A DNA stretch of 64,000 nt from Aquarana catesbeiana. Taxonomy: Eukaryota; Chordata; Amphibia; Anura; Ranidae. The first letter of the stretch is position 1; every line of letters begins with the position of its first letter. Positions 44,640 through 56,513 of the stretch are shown piece by piece. Below the pieces are notes generated by a model that saw only the letters and a program-made list of their open reading frames with translations, made no database searches and was not told the origin of the DNA. The stretch covers positions 212,353,332 through 212,417,331 of the forward strand of contig NC_133334.1 in assembly GCF_042186555.1 (NCBI RefSeq), read 5' to 3'. Position numbers and translations under genes: made by a program.

Positions 44640-45825
44640 TCGATTTTAATTGACTGGATATTGTAATTGACTAAATGAAATTTAGAATTGATTTGCGTCC
44701 TAGTTTTCATTAGTTGAATTCATTTTAATTTTATTTTTGTTTAGTTATCACCACTGAAAACATGCAGCTGACGAAAACTATGACAAAAATATTTTCACCA
44801 GCGAAATTAACACTGCAATATATCCAATTTTTTGGGGGGTTTAGATATGCGTTCAAACGCATTGGTCACGTATTTTTAAGGTGACGCCTGCAGATATTAA
44901 AAGAACAAGAAAAGTTGCTGCAGCACAGAATGCTGTGATTCATTTCCTTTTCTGACAAATTTGCTGGAGTGCAATGAGTTCAACCATCACCCAGGGACTT
45001 TGCAGTGGAGCCTGGGATGTGGCACTCATCTTGAACAGTATACACATCTTCTGTGAATCATTCTATAGCAATTGTTGTTATATAGACTGATGTTCTATAT
45101 GCATGTTAAAGGGGAACTCGATAAGAAAAAAAAACTTAAAATGGTCAAAACTGCCTACCTGCCACACCGCATGTTGTCTGTCCAGTGTGGCTGAACTGGA
45201 AGCACGAGGCACACATGGAATCATTTAAAAATGTGTTTAACAATTTTTGAAGTGAATAGATAGTTTGCATTAGAAATTTAAATAATAGCCTGGACCCATT
45301 GTATAAACTGTTATTAACAGATTTAGATAATAAATATTGTCTTCTAAAAAATGTATTTACATTCAAACCACTTAACATATAAGATGACACATCTACAACC
45401 TTTTTTCTTTATTACATAAATAAATATGGAATTACAAAAGGCAATGCACAACCCTATTGGAATGTTGTAATAAACAATCAGGACATGTCTGGACATGTAC
45501 AAAATGTACACTGTCTCCCCCTAATGGAGATGAGAACACACTGCTGCTTGGTCATTTAGATTTATGAAATAAAATGTATATCTTTTTTATTTTATTCCTT
45601 CGTATAGCACTTACCTATTCTACAAAGAGATTGGTGAACCTTCCATCTACCCCTGCATTTGTTTAGAGTTCTAATGGTGGGCATAAACTTTGTGATCAAT
45701 TTGTGTGGGTTGGGCTTTGTAGGACTGCGCTTTAACAGGTTGACCATACGCAGCCAGCATCATACAGACTGGAAACAGATTTTCTAAGTAGGGGGTCACC
45801 TAGAGCTGGGATTGGGGGGTGTAGA
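44640..45825. other. No recognised feature
   Basis: AT-rich. The start of an R-type repeat ('taaaggggaactcgataag') is visible at 45107 without a partner. No gene. Confidence 0.45.
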
Positions 45826-46060
45826 TTAGGGTGACCAGATGTCCCCGGTTTCCAGGGACAGTCCCCGGGCTGAGGACACTGTCCCCGGACGAAGTCTGTC
45901 CTTGGTTTTGTCCCTGGCAAGGGCAGCGCCAGGTGGGTGCTTAAGCCAGTTATTGACCAGTCGCCGCTGTTATACTGCGCCAAGGTGGCTCGGCTGCGCA
46001 AATTGCCGTACTGGTACATCAGTTCGTGCAATTTTCTCTTTACATGTCCGGGAGTTGAGT
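45826..46060. repeat. Partial MITE starting 'agggtgaccagatgtcccc'
   Basis: The left terminus matches a widespread vertebrate MITE type and is followed by repeated 'gtccccgg' motifs. No matching right end was found, so it is probably truncated. Confidence 0.45.
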
Positions 46061-46668
46061 GGAGGAGCGATTATAATTAAAGAAGAAGCGAAAGAAGTAA
46101 AAGTAAAAAAACTTGTTTGACACTATTTTTGTTTCAATATTGTCACAATATAACTGACACTAATTGGTTTGGTTACAAACACCTGATGAACTGTGAGCAC
46201 TTTATATGAAGGATTTTTCTAGAAAAAGGAAGATATTTCTGTATATCTTTGCACATTTGTATTTATTTATTTTTTGGAAGTGTCAAGTAGCACGGTATAT
46301 ATTTATTTAGATATATTTTATATTCCTTTTATAAATAGCAGATATGTTTTAGAGCACGTGCACATTATAGTATGTTTTATCACTAATGCATTTTTGTGAG
46401 CACATCACGCTTATAATGGTGGGATAAGCTTGATTTATATTCCACTTTAGAATTTATAAGAATTTTCAAATTAAGAATATTTGGAGGTATTTTTAGAAGC
46501 ATTTTTCACCTCTTTTTACCTTTCACTAATCTTAATGGGAATATGAGGATAATATGAACGCAACTGACTATTCTACTATATATTGATCTTATTACTTATT
46601 TTGGTTGCAGCTATATTATTTAGCTATCTCATATTAACCATTTGGTTTCCGTAGCAGTAATTTTTAAC
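46061..46668. other. No recognised feature
   Basis: AT-rich sequence. Nothing supportable. Confidence 0.45.
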
Positions 46669-47998
46669 CACGTCAGCGCTTGAGCCTTTTTAATACATCT
46701 CATTTCTCAACCACCTATTACACTTTTGAAGGCCCTGGAGCACCAGGACAATGGAATTGCCCACAAAATGACCCCATTTTGGAAAGCAAACACCCCAACG
46801 TATAATTTATGAGGCATAATGAGTCTTTTGAACAGTTCATTTTTTTCCAGGAGTTTTTGGAAAATGTGGAAAAAAAATTAAACTGCATTTTTTTTACACA
46901 AAGTTGTCAATTTATAAGATATTTCTAACACATAGCATGTATATAGCAAAAACTACACCCCAAAATACATTCTGCTACTCTTCCCAAGTATGGCGATACC
47001 ACATGTGTGAGACTTTTACACTGCCTGGCCACATACAGAGACCCAACATTGAAGTAGTACCTTCAGGCGTTCTAGGAGCATAAATTACACATCTCATTTA
47101 ATTTCTACCTATCACACTTTTGAAGGTCCTTGAGCACCAGCCCAGTGGAATTACCCACAAAATGACCCCATTTTGGAAAGCAAACACCCCAACGTATATT
47201 CTATGAGCCATGGGCTGCAAATAGATACTCGGGTACTCTGATGGGCTGCAGATAGGTACTCGGGTACTCTGATGGGCTGGAGACAGGTTCTCGGGTAACT
47301 TGATGAGCTGCAGACAGGTACTCGGGTACTCTGATGGGCTGGTTACAGGTACTCGGTTACTCTGATGGGTTGGTGACAGGTACTCAGGTACTCTGATGGC
47401 CTGGTGACAGGTACTCGGGTACTCTGTTGGCCTGGTGACAGGTACTCGGGTACTCTGATGGCCTGGTGACAGGTACTCGGGTACTCTGATGGGCTACAGA
47501 TAGGTACTCGGGTACTCTGATGGGCTGGTGACTGGTATTCTGGTATTCTGAAGGGCGGTGATAGGTACTCAGGTACTCGGTACTCATATGGACTGTGACA
47601 GGTACTCAGGTACTCGGGTACTCATATGGACTGTGATAGGTACTCACAGTCCGGCCAATGGCTGTTTACCAGCGTCGGTGACGAGCAGTGTTCCCGGGAA
47701 CACGCCGCCACCGACGTCCACGCGCAGCGAGCTCGAGATTGCGCGCATGCGCCGTGCAAAGTGGGGCGGTACCACTTGTGATTGGCCATGACTTCATCAT
47801 GGCCGATCACATGGTAAACAGCCATGCCCAATGGCTGTTCACCCCCCTCGGTGGCGAGCGGTGTCCCCATGACACACCGCCACAGAAGGAACAGGGATGC
47901 GCGCACACGATTGTACGCATTCCCTGTTTAAATGGAGGGACGTCATATGACACCCCCCCCCGTCATGTGACAGCTGGCGGGCGGCAAGTGGTTAAGCA
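46669..47998. repeat. Composite frog repeat with tandem module and minisatellite
   Basis: Bounded by 'ttaaccacgtcagcgc' and '..caagtggttaag', inverted-type ends as at 11624. It contains 1.3 copies of the ~370-bp module (46726-47205), a 31-bp minisatellite (47212-47650), and a CpG-rich part with 'ccaatggctgtt' repeated at 47655 and 47828. Confidence 0.6.
47212..47650. repeat. 31-bp minisatellite, about 14 copies
   Basis: The unit is 'gggctggtgacaggtactcg' followed by 'ggtactctgat'. Early copies carry 'gcagat' instead of 'ggtgac'; the last copies are variant ('atatggactgtgac'). The inner 'ggtactc' is itself doubled in each unit. Confidence 0.92.
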
Positions 47999-48415
47999 CC
48001 CTCATAGCACCCCCAAAATTCAATTGGCACTACTTGTATATGTGTGGCTGCCTCACGCCTCCACTGTATCTATGGAAAGAGATAGGTTCTCACCCTAGGC
48101 TGCTCTCCTGATATGGACTACTACATGTCTGTATCTTTTCATCTTCAATACATGGGAAGCAGGGCTATTAGTAGTTTAATGAAGATATAGCTAGGAAGGA
48201 AGATTTTCTTCAGTGCAGCTCACAGGAAGTGACAAGAATGCTGTATTTCTGGCAAGATCAACAGGTGTTTTCTGTATTTGCTGAAAACATTATTCGCTTG
48301 AATTAAAAAGGAAACAAATGCAGCCACTACATCTATTGATCACAATGGGCTGCAATATAATACATTTTTTGTTCTTGGGTTCAGTTTTTGTTTAACATGA
48401 GGTCTTCATAATATT
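47999..48415. other. No recognised feature
   Basis: Unique-looking sequence, nothing supportable. Confidence 0.45.
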
Positions 48416-48720
48416 AACCACTTCCCGTATGCCATCAAATGACGGCGGATCGGTGCGGCTCTCGTTCTAGGACGACGTCATATGATGGTGCCCAGTTTAG
48501 CCGCAATTACACGCCCTAGGGGGCACACGGCGATCGTGGGCAAGCCATGTTCCTGGGACATGACCCTGATCTCGGCAAAGAGCCGCAGCCATGGCTCTTT
48601 ATTCATGTGATCGGCTGTGTCCAATCACAGCCGATCACATGTAAACAAGGAAGTACCATTTATTGGCTTTTCCTCTCTCACACTGACAGAGTGTGTGGTG
48701 AGGAATGCTGATAAGTGGTA
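48416..48720. repeat. Partial frog repeat with 'ttaaccacttcc' end
   Basis: Starts 'ttaaccacttcccgtatgcc', has a CpG-rich body with 'gatcacatg'/'catgtgatc' inverted motifs, and fades out near 'gataagtggta'. It belongs to the same broad group as 11624, 46669 and 52965. Confidence 0.55.
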
Positions 48721-49055
48721 TCTCCTCACAGGAAAAACGTGAAAAGGTAATGCTGGGAACAAGCAGGGTGCATGCTCAAAGCACAGAAAGATGTTTACAT
48801 AGGGCCACATATATGCGGCCTCTCTGCATTAAAGCCCACCACCCACCGAGAGGCCGCATATATACATATGGCCAGCGAGAAGAGGGTAATGAAAGGGAAA
48901 GAAAAACAGTGCAAGAAAATATCTACAGACAATAAGCAACAAAAAATAAATGGGATTAAAAGTGAAATGTACTTACAAAGTTGCCTGGTCTTTGGTTCAG
49001 TGCAGAGTAAATCCATTTTGGTATCTTAGTCACTGGCTCTAATGAATGACTCTTA
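48721..49055. other. No gene; short inverted repeat
   Basis: 'atatgcggcctctc' near 48808 pairs with 'gagaggccgcatat' near 48849, a hairpin with a 27-nt loop. No other feature. Confidence 0.5.
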
Positions 49056-49492
49056 TGCCCCGTACACATGATCGGACATTGATCGGACATTCCAACAACA
49101 AAATCCATGTTTTTTTTTCCGACGGATGTTGGCTCAAACTTGTCTTGCATACACACGGTCACACAAAGTTGGTCGGAAATTGTGAACGTCAAGAACGCAG
49201 TGACGTACAACACATACGACGAGCCGAGAAAAATGAAGTTCAATAGCCAGTGCAGCTCTTCTGCTTGATTCCGAGCATGCGTGGAACTTTGTGCGTCACA
49301 ACTGTGTACACACGATCGGAATTTCCGAAAACGAATTTTGTTGTCGGAAAATTTGAGATCCAGATCTTAAATTTTGTGTGACGGAAATTCTGATGGAAAC
49401 TGTCCGATGGAGCCTACACATGGTCGGAATTTCCGACAAAAAGCTCCCATCGAACATTTTCCATCGGAAAATCCGACCGTGTGTACGGGGCA
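49056..49492 (+). mobile_element. PIF/Harbinger-like MITE, copy 5
   Basis: Ends 'tgccccgtacacatgatcgg' and '..ccgtgtgtacggggca' with TTA on both sides (49053-49055 and 49493-49495), the family target duplication. The body is close to the copy at 15925-16326. Confidence 0.8.
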
Positions 49493-50547
49493 TTAGCATT
49501 CAATTATAGCTCCAATGGTATCGAGAGCTCCTTAGCTGCAAAACAATTCTTTATCTTAGGTTCTTGCAAACAGCGTTTACAGAATTAACATAACCAATCT
49601 AAGGATCTGGGGCATGAGCTGGAAGGATGTTTTGTGATGCCCAGAAGACCCCTTCCCCCATATTAACCTTTCTTACTTTATCTATATTCTCAGATTACAA
49701 GCATTTGCAATCTGACAACCAAGATGCTATTGAATGGAATAAAATTATGATGTTGTCGAGATCAAATATGATACAGATCATATGCATATTCTTCTTAGGA
49801 GATGCTATGTGCTTCATTCTCCTGCTGGACGTTGTAGCATATACATGTTTGGTGTCTATCCGATCTTTTTATTCATCAGTGTAATCACTTTTTAAGAATA
49901 CAATTCCATCATAGCAGGAATTGTAGAAATGGTACGGAAATTACCTTTGTACAGTTCATCGGGATGTCAGTAGAGATCATTATTCCAAATCTGACAGCTG
50001 TGTATTCCTCAGACTATTCTCCGAGCTATTTACGATAGGGTATTTATGACATGACTCCTTTAAGACACTTTCCATACTCTTGCTCATTAGGACATCCTGA
50101 TTTTCTGTTAGCATGGAATAAATGGGATTTATGATGTCTTTGCTATTTAAAATGTGTCATAAACCGATGTGTTTTTGTTCAAGAGTGCTTTAATCTGGTC
50201 TGTGGCCTAATAAAGTCGTTACCTTCTCCCCCATAGACATAAGATATAAATGTGACTATTTTCATTGCTGACTTGCAAATTTTGGAGAAATGAGGGTGGC
50301 CCTGTGTTTCCCCATTCAGTTTGGGGTTTGTCAAACCTTACTACTGTCACAGGGCATACTTTCCCTTTCATTGGTGCCAATGGTGGGCACAGGGAGTAGA
50401 CAGCTGAAAAAAGGTACCTGTTCACAGCAGTGTCAATCTGTGTTCCAGCACCACTACTGCTCTGCATATAGGGGTCATGAGCAGTTACCCAGTATGCCCA
50501 CCTTTTTAAAACCAGTCCTGGATGAAATGGTGAAGGTGCAACAGGGT
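49493..50547. other. No recognised feature
   Basis: AT-rich, no domain or repeat boundary that I can support. Confidence 0.45.
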
Positions 50548-50972
50548 GCTTAAAGGGGTTGTAACCCGTTGCGCTTTATCACCTCAATGCATTCTATGCA
50601 TTGAGGTGAAAAACCTCTTGTAGTGCGCCAGCCCCCCAGAGCCCCCTTTTACTAAGCTGAGCCCAATCGTTCCTGTGCCGGGGATGAGCACACCTATTCC
50701 AGCCAGCGTCTCGGGTCCTGATTGGATAGATTGATAGCAGCGTAGCCATTGGCTCCCGCTGCTGTCAATCAAATCCAATAATGTGGGAGCTGGGGGGCGG
50801 AGCCGTGTCCTGCTGTCTGTATAAATGGACGCAGCAGCAGGACATAGGAGCGCGCCCGCACAGGGCACTCAAGAAAAGGAGGAGCCAGGAGCGCTGCCGA
50901 GGGACCCCAGAATAGGAAGACCAGGGCCACTCTGTGCAAAACCAACTGCACAGGCGAGGTAAGTATGACATA
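50548..50972 (-). repeat. Dispersed frog repeat R1, copy D
   Basis: The reverse complement of the R1 landmarks is present: 'gcagttggttttgcacagag' and 'aggtaagtatgacat' on opposite strands, with 'ttggctcccgctgctgtca' in the body. It directly abuts the 3' end of the CR1-like LINE. Confidence 0.65.
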
Positions 50973-52975
50973 TAGTTACATAGTAGGCGAGGTTGAAAAA
51001 AGACACCAACCTATGTGTGTGATTTTATGTTAGTATTACATTGTATATCCCTGTATGTTGTGGTTGTTCAGGTGCTTATCTAATTGTTTTTTTAAATTAT
51101 GGATGCTCCCCTCTGTAACAACTGCATGTGGAAGAGAATTCCACATCCTTACCTCACTTACAGTAGAGAACCCTCTACGTAGTTTAAGGTTAAACCGCTT
51201 TTCTTCTAATTTTAGTGAATGGCCACGTGTCTTATTAATTCCCTTTCACTGAAAAGTTTTATCCCTATTGTGGGGTCACCAGTACGGTATTTGTACATTG
51301 AAATCATATCCCCTCTCAAGCGTCTCTTCTCCAGAGAGAACAAGTTCAGTGCTTGTAACCTTTCCACATAACTAATGTCCTCCAGTCCCTTTATTAGTTT
51401 TGTTGCCCTTCTCTGGACTCTCTCCAGTTCCAGCACATATTTCCTGAGGACTGGTGCCCAGAACTGGACAGTATACTCCAGGTGCGACTGGACCAGAGTC
51501 TTGTAGAATGGGAGAATAATCATTTTATCTCTGGAGTTAATCCCCTTTTTAATGCATGCCAATATTCTGTTTGCTTTGCTTGCAGCAGCTTGGCATTGCA
51601 TGCCATTGCTGGGCCTGTCATCTACTAGGACCCCAGGTCCTTTTCCATCCTAGATTCCCCCAGAGGTTCTCCCTGAATGAGTAGATTGCATTCATATTTT
51701 TGCCACCCAAATGCATTATTTTACATTTTTGCAAGGTTTCCACATCCTGTGGAGAAGTTATTGCCATGCTTAGTTTAGTATCGTCCGCAAATATAGAGAT
51801 TGAGCTGTTTATCCCATCCTCCAGGTCGTTTATAAATAAATTAAATAGGATTGGTCCCAGGACAGAACCCTGGGGGACCCCACTTTCCACATTGGACCAT
51901 TCCGAGTACTCCCCATTTATCACTACCTTCTGAACTCGCCCTTGTAGCCAGTTTTCAATCCATGTACTCACCCTATGGTCCATGCCATACGGACCTTACT
52001 TTGTACAGTAAACGTTTATGGGGAACTGTATCAAATGCTTTTGCAAAATCCAGATACACCATGTCTATGGGCCTTCCTTTTATCTAGATGGCAGCTCACC
52101 TCCTCATAGAAGGTTAATAGATTGGTTTGTCAAGAACGATTCTTCATGAATCCATGCTGATTACTGTTAACGATACCGTTGTCATTACGAAAATCTTGTA
52201 TATAGTCCCTTATCATCCCTTTCATGAGCTTGCATACAATTAATGTTATGCTAACTGGTCTGTAATTCCCAGGGATGTATCTTGGCCCTTTTTAAATATT
52301 GGTGCTACATTGGCTTTTATCCAATCAGCTAGCACCATTCCAGTCAGTAGACTGTTCGTAAAAATTAGGAACAATGGTCTGGCAATTACTTGACTGAGTT
52401 CCTTAAGGACCCTCGGTTGCAAGCCATTTGGTCCTGGTGACTTATTAGTGTTACGTTTTGAAAATCTATTTCTAATTCTGTCCTCTGTGAGCCATGAGGG
52501 TGCTTCCTGTGACGTGTCATGAGGATAAACATTGCAGTTTTGGTTACTAAAGCCCTCTGATTCCCCTGTGAAGACTGAGGAGAAGAATAAATTCAATACC
52601 TTCGCCATCTCTCCATAGTTAGTAACCAGATCCCCTTCATCATTCTTTATGGGACCAATGTAATCTGACCTCCCTTTCTTATTATTTATGTACTTAAAGA
52701 ATTTCTTGGGATTTTTTTTACTCTCCTCCACTATGTGCCTTTTCTATTCTGGCCGCCCTGATTGCACCCTTACATTTCTTGTTGCATTCTTTGTAAAGCT
52801 GGAATGCTGATGATGATCCATCAGCATTGTATTTTTTGAAGGCCTTCGCCTTTGCTTTTATATGCATTTTTACGTTGAAGTTAAGCCACCCAGGACTTTT
52901 ATTAGCTCTTTTAAATTTATTTCCCATTGGGATGCACTGGCTAATGCCCTTTTTTAATATGCTTTTAACCACTTA
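50973..52975 (-). mobile_element. 5'-truncated CR1-like LINE, minus strand
   Basis: On the minus strand the element ends '..caacctcgcctactatgtaa', a 3' end style typical of CR1/L2-like LINEs that lack a poly(A) tail. It keeps the region before RT, the RT core and the C-terminal domain. The endonuclease and ORF1 are missing. Its 5' part (52876-52940) is duplicated at 53666-53728. Confidence 0.85.
51212..52972 (-). pseudogene. CR1-like ORF2 relic
   Basis: In minus-strand order: a basic region before RT (52972-52718, including 'SPGWLNFNV'), a segment with 'NLFFSSVFT' and 'KSPGPNGLQPRVLKEL' (52731-52246), RT with 'GVPQGSVLGPILFNLFINDL' and catalytic 'FADDTK' (51983-51618), and the C-terminal 'RRATKLIKGLEDISYVERLQAL' segment (51601-51212). 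Those motifs are diagnostic for CR1-clade LINEs. The four open segments are in different frames, so at least three frameshifts separate them. Inactive. Confidence 0.9.
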
Positions 52976-53650
52976 CGCCCCGGACCATTTGGCTGCCCAA
53001 AGACCAGATCGCTTTTTGCGATTCGGCACTGCGTCACTTTAACTGACAATTGCGCGGTTGTGCGACATGGCTTCCAAACAAAATTGACGTCCTTTTTTCC
53101 CCACAAATAGAGCTTTCCTTTGGTGGTATTTGATCCCCTCTGTGTTTTTTATTTTTTGCGCTATAAACAAAAAAAGAGTGACAATTTTGAAAAAAACGTA
53201 GTATTTTTTACTTTTTGCTATAATAAATATCCCCCAAAAAATATTTAAAAAAACATTATTTTTCCTCAGTTTAGGCTGATGTAAACAAGCATTTCCCCAT
53301 TCTTCCTCTCCGTGAGACGATCGCGGGTATCCCTACAGACATTGAGTCCGTGCGCGCCCACAATGCCGCATCTTAAAGGGCAACATACAGGTACGTTAAT
53401 ATGCCTGTACGTGCCCTTCTGCCAACGTATATCGGCATGAGCCGGTCGGCAAGGGGTTAAAGCATACCCATTTTTCCTAACATTTAATCCCAATTAGTAT
53501 CTTCTAGCAAGGACATGTTTGTGTTTAAAAAAACAAAAACAAAAAAATGTTTACATATTCTTTTAGAAAATGATAGTGCTATAGCACGCCCAAGCAGCCC
53601 ACAAGCATGCTCAGGTTATGCCAGCTTGCATATCTGTGAATATATAATCT
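52965..53650. repeat. Segmental duplication unit 1 (CR1 tail plus frog repeat, inner deletion)
   Basis: Starts in CR1 sequence (the shared part begins at 52876), then 'ttaaccacttacgccccgg' and the front half of the frog repeat. It jumps at 'cagtttaggctgatg' (about 53275) to the rear part, 'catttccccattcttcc', and continues to 'tgccagcttgcatatctgtg' (53620-53640). Confidence 0.7.
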
Positions 53651-54467
53651 GTGAATTATGTTGGAGTTAAGCCACCCAGGACTTTTATTAGCTCTTTTAA
53701 ATTTATTTCCCATTGGGATGCACTGCCTAAAAAAAAGACATTCTTTTTCCTCAGTTTAGGCTGATACGTATTCTTCTACATATTTTTGGTTAAAAAAAAA
53801 TCGCAATAAGCGTTTATTGATTGGTTTGCGCAAAAATTATAGTGTCTACAAAATAGGGGATAGTTTTAGGGCATTTTTAATAATAATTTTTTTTGTTACT
53901 AGTAATGGCTGCGATCTGTGATTTTTATCCTGACTGCGACATTATGGTGGACAGATCAGACACTTTTGGCGCTATTTTGGGACCATTCACATTTATACAG
54001 CGATCAGTGCGATTAAAAATGCACTGATTACTGTGTAAATGTGACTAGCAGTGAAGGGGTTAACCACTAGGGGGCACTGCAGGGGTTAAGTGTGTCCTAG
54101 GGAGTGATTCAAACTGTGGGGGCTGGGCTACATGTAACACGACACTGATCGCTGCTCCCGATCACAGGGAGCTGTGATTAGTGTCACTAGGTAGAATGGG
54201 GAAATGCTTGTTTACATCAGCATTTCCCCATTCTTCCTTTCTGTGGGACGATCGCGGGTATTCCCACAGACATCAAGTCCGCGGGACCCACGATCACACT
54301 CACGGAGCTTGCGGCGGGCGTGTGCGCCCACAATGCAGCGTCTTAAAGGGCAACGTACAGGTATGTTAATATGCCTGTACGTGCCCTTCTGCTGATGTAT
54401 ATCGGCATGAGCTGGTCGGCAGGGAGTTAAAGCATACCCATTTTTCCTCCGTGTTCTTTGTTCCTGA

Positions 54468-54577
54468 TAGGGTTGTCCCGATACCACTTTTTTTAGGACC
54501 GAGTACAAGTACCGATACTTTTTTTTAATGTCACGTGACAGTGTTTTTTTTTTTCTTTCTTTTTTAACAGTGCTTTC

Positions 54578-54608
<31 letters not shown>

Positions 54609-55410
54609 TGAACGGTGTATGTGTGTGTGGTTTTTTTTGTTTTTTTTTTTACAATTTTTATTTTTTATAATAATATTTTTTTATTCTTTATTGCAATATG
54701 TGTTTTTTTTTTTTTAAATCAGCCCTGTTGAGGGGCTTTGGTGAGATATCAGGGGTCTTAACAGACCTCTGATATCTCCCCCTTGAGACAGAGAAAGAGA
54801 CAGAGGATAGAGATTCCCCATTCCCTTTCTCTGCAGCCTCAGCTGACTCTGTCCATTCACAAAGGAAGGAGGAGGAGGACAGCAGAACGGTGGGGACAGT
54901 GGAGAGGGACAGCAGAATGGAGGGGACAGAGAAGGAGAGGGGGAACAGCAGAACGGAGGGGGACAGCGGAGAGGCACAGTAGAACGGAGGGGACAGCGGA
55001 GAGGCACAGCAGAACGGAGGGGACAGCGGAGGGGGACAGAGAAGGAGAGGGGAATGACGGAACGGAGGAGGACAGCGGAGAGGCACAGCAGAACGGAGGG
55101 GACAGCGGAGGGGGACAGAGAAGGAGAGGGGAACGGCGGAACGGAGGGGAACAGCGGAGGGGGACAGAGGAACGGAGGGGGCATGGAGGAAGATGCAGTG
55201 ACAGTCAGCGGTGACCGATCACCGCTGTATGTCACTAAAGCCGCTGAAAGCCGCTGGGGGAGAATCTTGTAACTTCCCCAGGCGCCGATCACCGCTGACT
55301 TCCAGGTATCGGGGGAAGCATCGGGAGCATTTGCCCGAGTACAAGTACTTGGGCAAATGCTCGGTATCGGTGCCGATAACGATACTAGTATCGGTATCGG
55401 GACAACCCTA
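54468..55410. mobile_element. Non-autonomous hAT-type element with purine-rich minisatellite cargo
   Basis: 943 bp with ends 'tagggttgtcccgatacc' and 'ggtatcgggacaacccta'. Flanking octamers 'gttcctga' (54460-54467) and 'gttcctaa' (55411-55418) match at 7 of 8 positions, supporting hAT. Internal parts: a G run of about 21 (54588-54608), T-rich DNA, the 'ggggctttggtgagatatca' block, a minisatellite (54840-55200) and a second inverted part around 'tcggtgccgataacgatac'. No transposase. Confidence 0.85.
54840..55200. repeat. Polypurine minisatellite of 'ggacagcggag' type units
   Basis: About 360 bp that is mostly A and G on the plus strand. Units of 'aacggaggggacagcgga' and 'ggggacagagaaggagagg' alternate. 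A higher-order block of about 110 bp (gaggcacagcagaacgg ... aaggagaggggaa) appears at least twice. Confidence 0.9.
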
Positions 55411-55691
55411 GTTCCTAAGATATAATCCCAATTACTATCTTCTAGCAAGGACATGTTTGTTTTAAAAAAAAAAAAAAGTTTACATATTCTTTTAGAAAAT
55501 GATAGAGCTATAGCACACCCAAGAAGCCCACTTGGTGCCACATCTCTCAGTGGGTGTCTACATGTGCATGCTCAGGTTATGCCAGCTTGCATATCTGTGA
55601 ATACAGAAAGCCTATTTGACAGATGAATCAAATCTACGTGCTGGGCCTTCATCTTTTGCCTATGCTTTCTGTATACCTTTAGTGTGATAAT

Positions 55692-56054
55692 TACCGTATA
55701 TACTCGAGTATAAGCCAAGTTTTTCAGCACATTTCTGCAGCAGAGAGTGACATTTTCCGAACTGAATTTGGGGCCCCGTATCTCGGGGCCACTTGGTGCT
55801 AGGAACCCCAAATTTGGTATGCATGCCCAGTTGAACTAGCACTACAACATAAAGCTGGGGTTCCTAGCACCAAGTGGCCCCGAGATACGGGGCCCCAAAG
55901 TCGGTTCAGAAAATGTCATTCTCTGCTGCAGAAAAGTGCTTGACATTTTCTGAACCGAATTTGGGGCCCTGTATTTCTGTGTTAGGAACCCCAGCTTTGG
56001 ATATGTTGTAGTGTTAGTTCCACTGAGTTTGCACACAAAATTTGAGGTTCCTAG
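55692..56054. mobile_element. Fold-back MITE starting 'accgtatatactcgagtata', cut by the retrovirus
   Basis: The left terminus is a common vertebrate MITE start. Inside, perfect 40-bp arms (55770-55809 and 55857-55896) surround a 47-nt loop, and a third partial copy follows near 55959. No right terminus is present; the retroviral LTR begins at 56055, so the retrovirus probably inserted here. Confidence 0.7.
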
Positions 56055-56511
56055 TGTGAAGGAATGTGATGTAGATAATAATAATAGTAATCTGAAAATG
56101 TCTATTTTCTTATGTGCATACATATTTTTCTCCTTACTCATTATATAAGTATACAGGTTTGCTCTGTTCCTATATTTTCTCAAGATGGCGGGTACCCCCT
56201 GCATCCCACACATCAGAAGAACGCGGAACTGAAGATAAAACCAAAGACAGCCAAACCTCGTTATGAAGATTCTCCATCTTCTTTTTCTATCTTAACCAAT
56301 GAGATGTACCTATTAGACTAACATAGCAATGACGTATTTGTGTGTATAAAACATTAACACCGCCTTGAATAAATTAGAAGTGTAAGAAGTAGCGGAGCTG
56401 AGCGTGTCTCAGAGTGTTTACTTTTATATGCATGCATATCAACACTTTCAAATTAGAGACAGCAGCAGATAACCTTGGGCTCGATTGGAGCTCTTAATCA
56501 TTTCCATAACA
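56055..56511 (+). mobile_element. 5' LTR, 457 bp
   Basis: Begins TG (56055) and ends CA (56511). A TATA box 'tataaaa' is at 56345-56351 and AATAAA at 56368-56373, only 16 bp later. The polyadenylation signal therefore probably lies in U3, just upstream of a short R region, as in ALV- or MMTV-like layouts. The right neighbour is the primer site. Its first 362 bp are identical to 63639-64000. Confidence 0.95.
56345..56373 (+). promoter_or_regulatory. LTR TATA box and polyadenylation signal
   Basis: 'tataaaa' at 56345-56351 followed by 'aataaa' at 56368-56373. The same pair occurs in the 3' LTR at equal offset. The start site is inferred about 25-30 bp after the TATA box. Confidence 0.8.
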
Positions 56512-56513
56512 GA

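Larger units (their letters stand above)
53651..55605. repeat. Segmental duplication unit 2 (front deleted, hAT element inserted)
   Basis: Restarts with the same CR1 tail (53666-53728). It lacks the repeat's front half but keeps its middle and rear (53735-54467), is interrupted by the hAT-type element, then continues from 55411 with 'atcttctagcaaggacatg' to 'tgccagcttgcatatctgtg' near 55595. The two units carry roughly complementary deletions. Confidence 0.7.

Noticed and set aside
47384..47587. Repetitive 67-residue protein
   Set aside because: Translation of the 31-bp minisatellite.
54714..55541. 275-codon serine/proline-rich minus-strand open frame
   Set aside because: It is the translation of the polypurine minisatellite in a hAT element; no start context, domain or conservation evidence.
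55739..56054. Repeated 'ggggcccc' blocks as a CpG-island promoter
   Set aside because: They are the perfect arms of a fold-back MITE.
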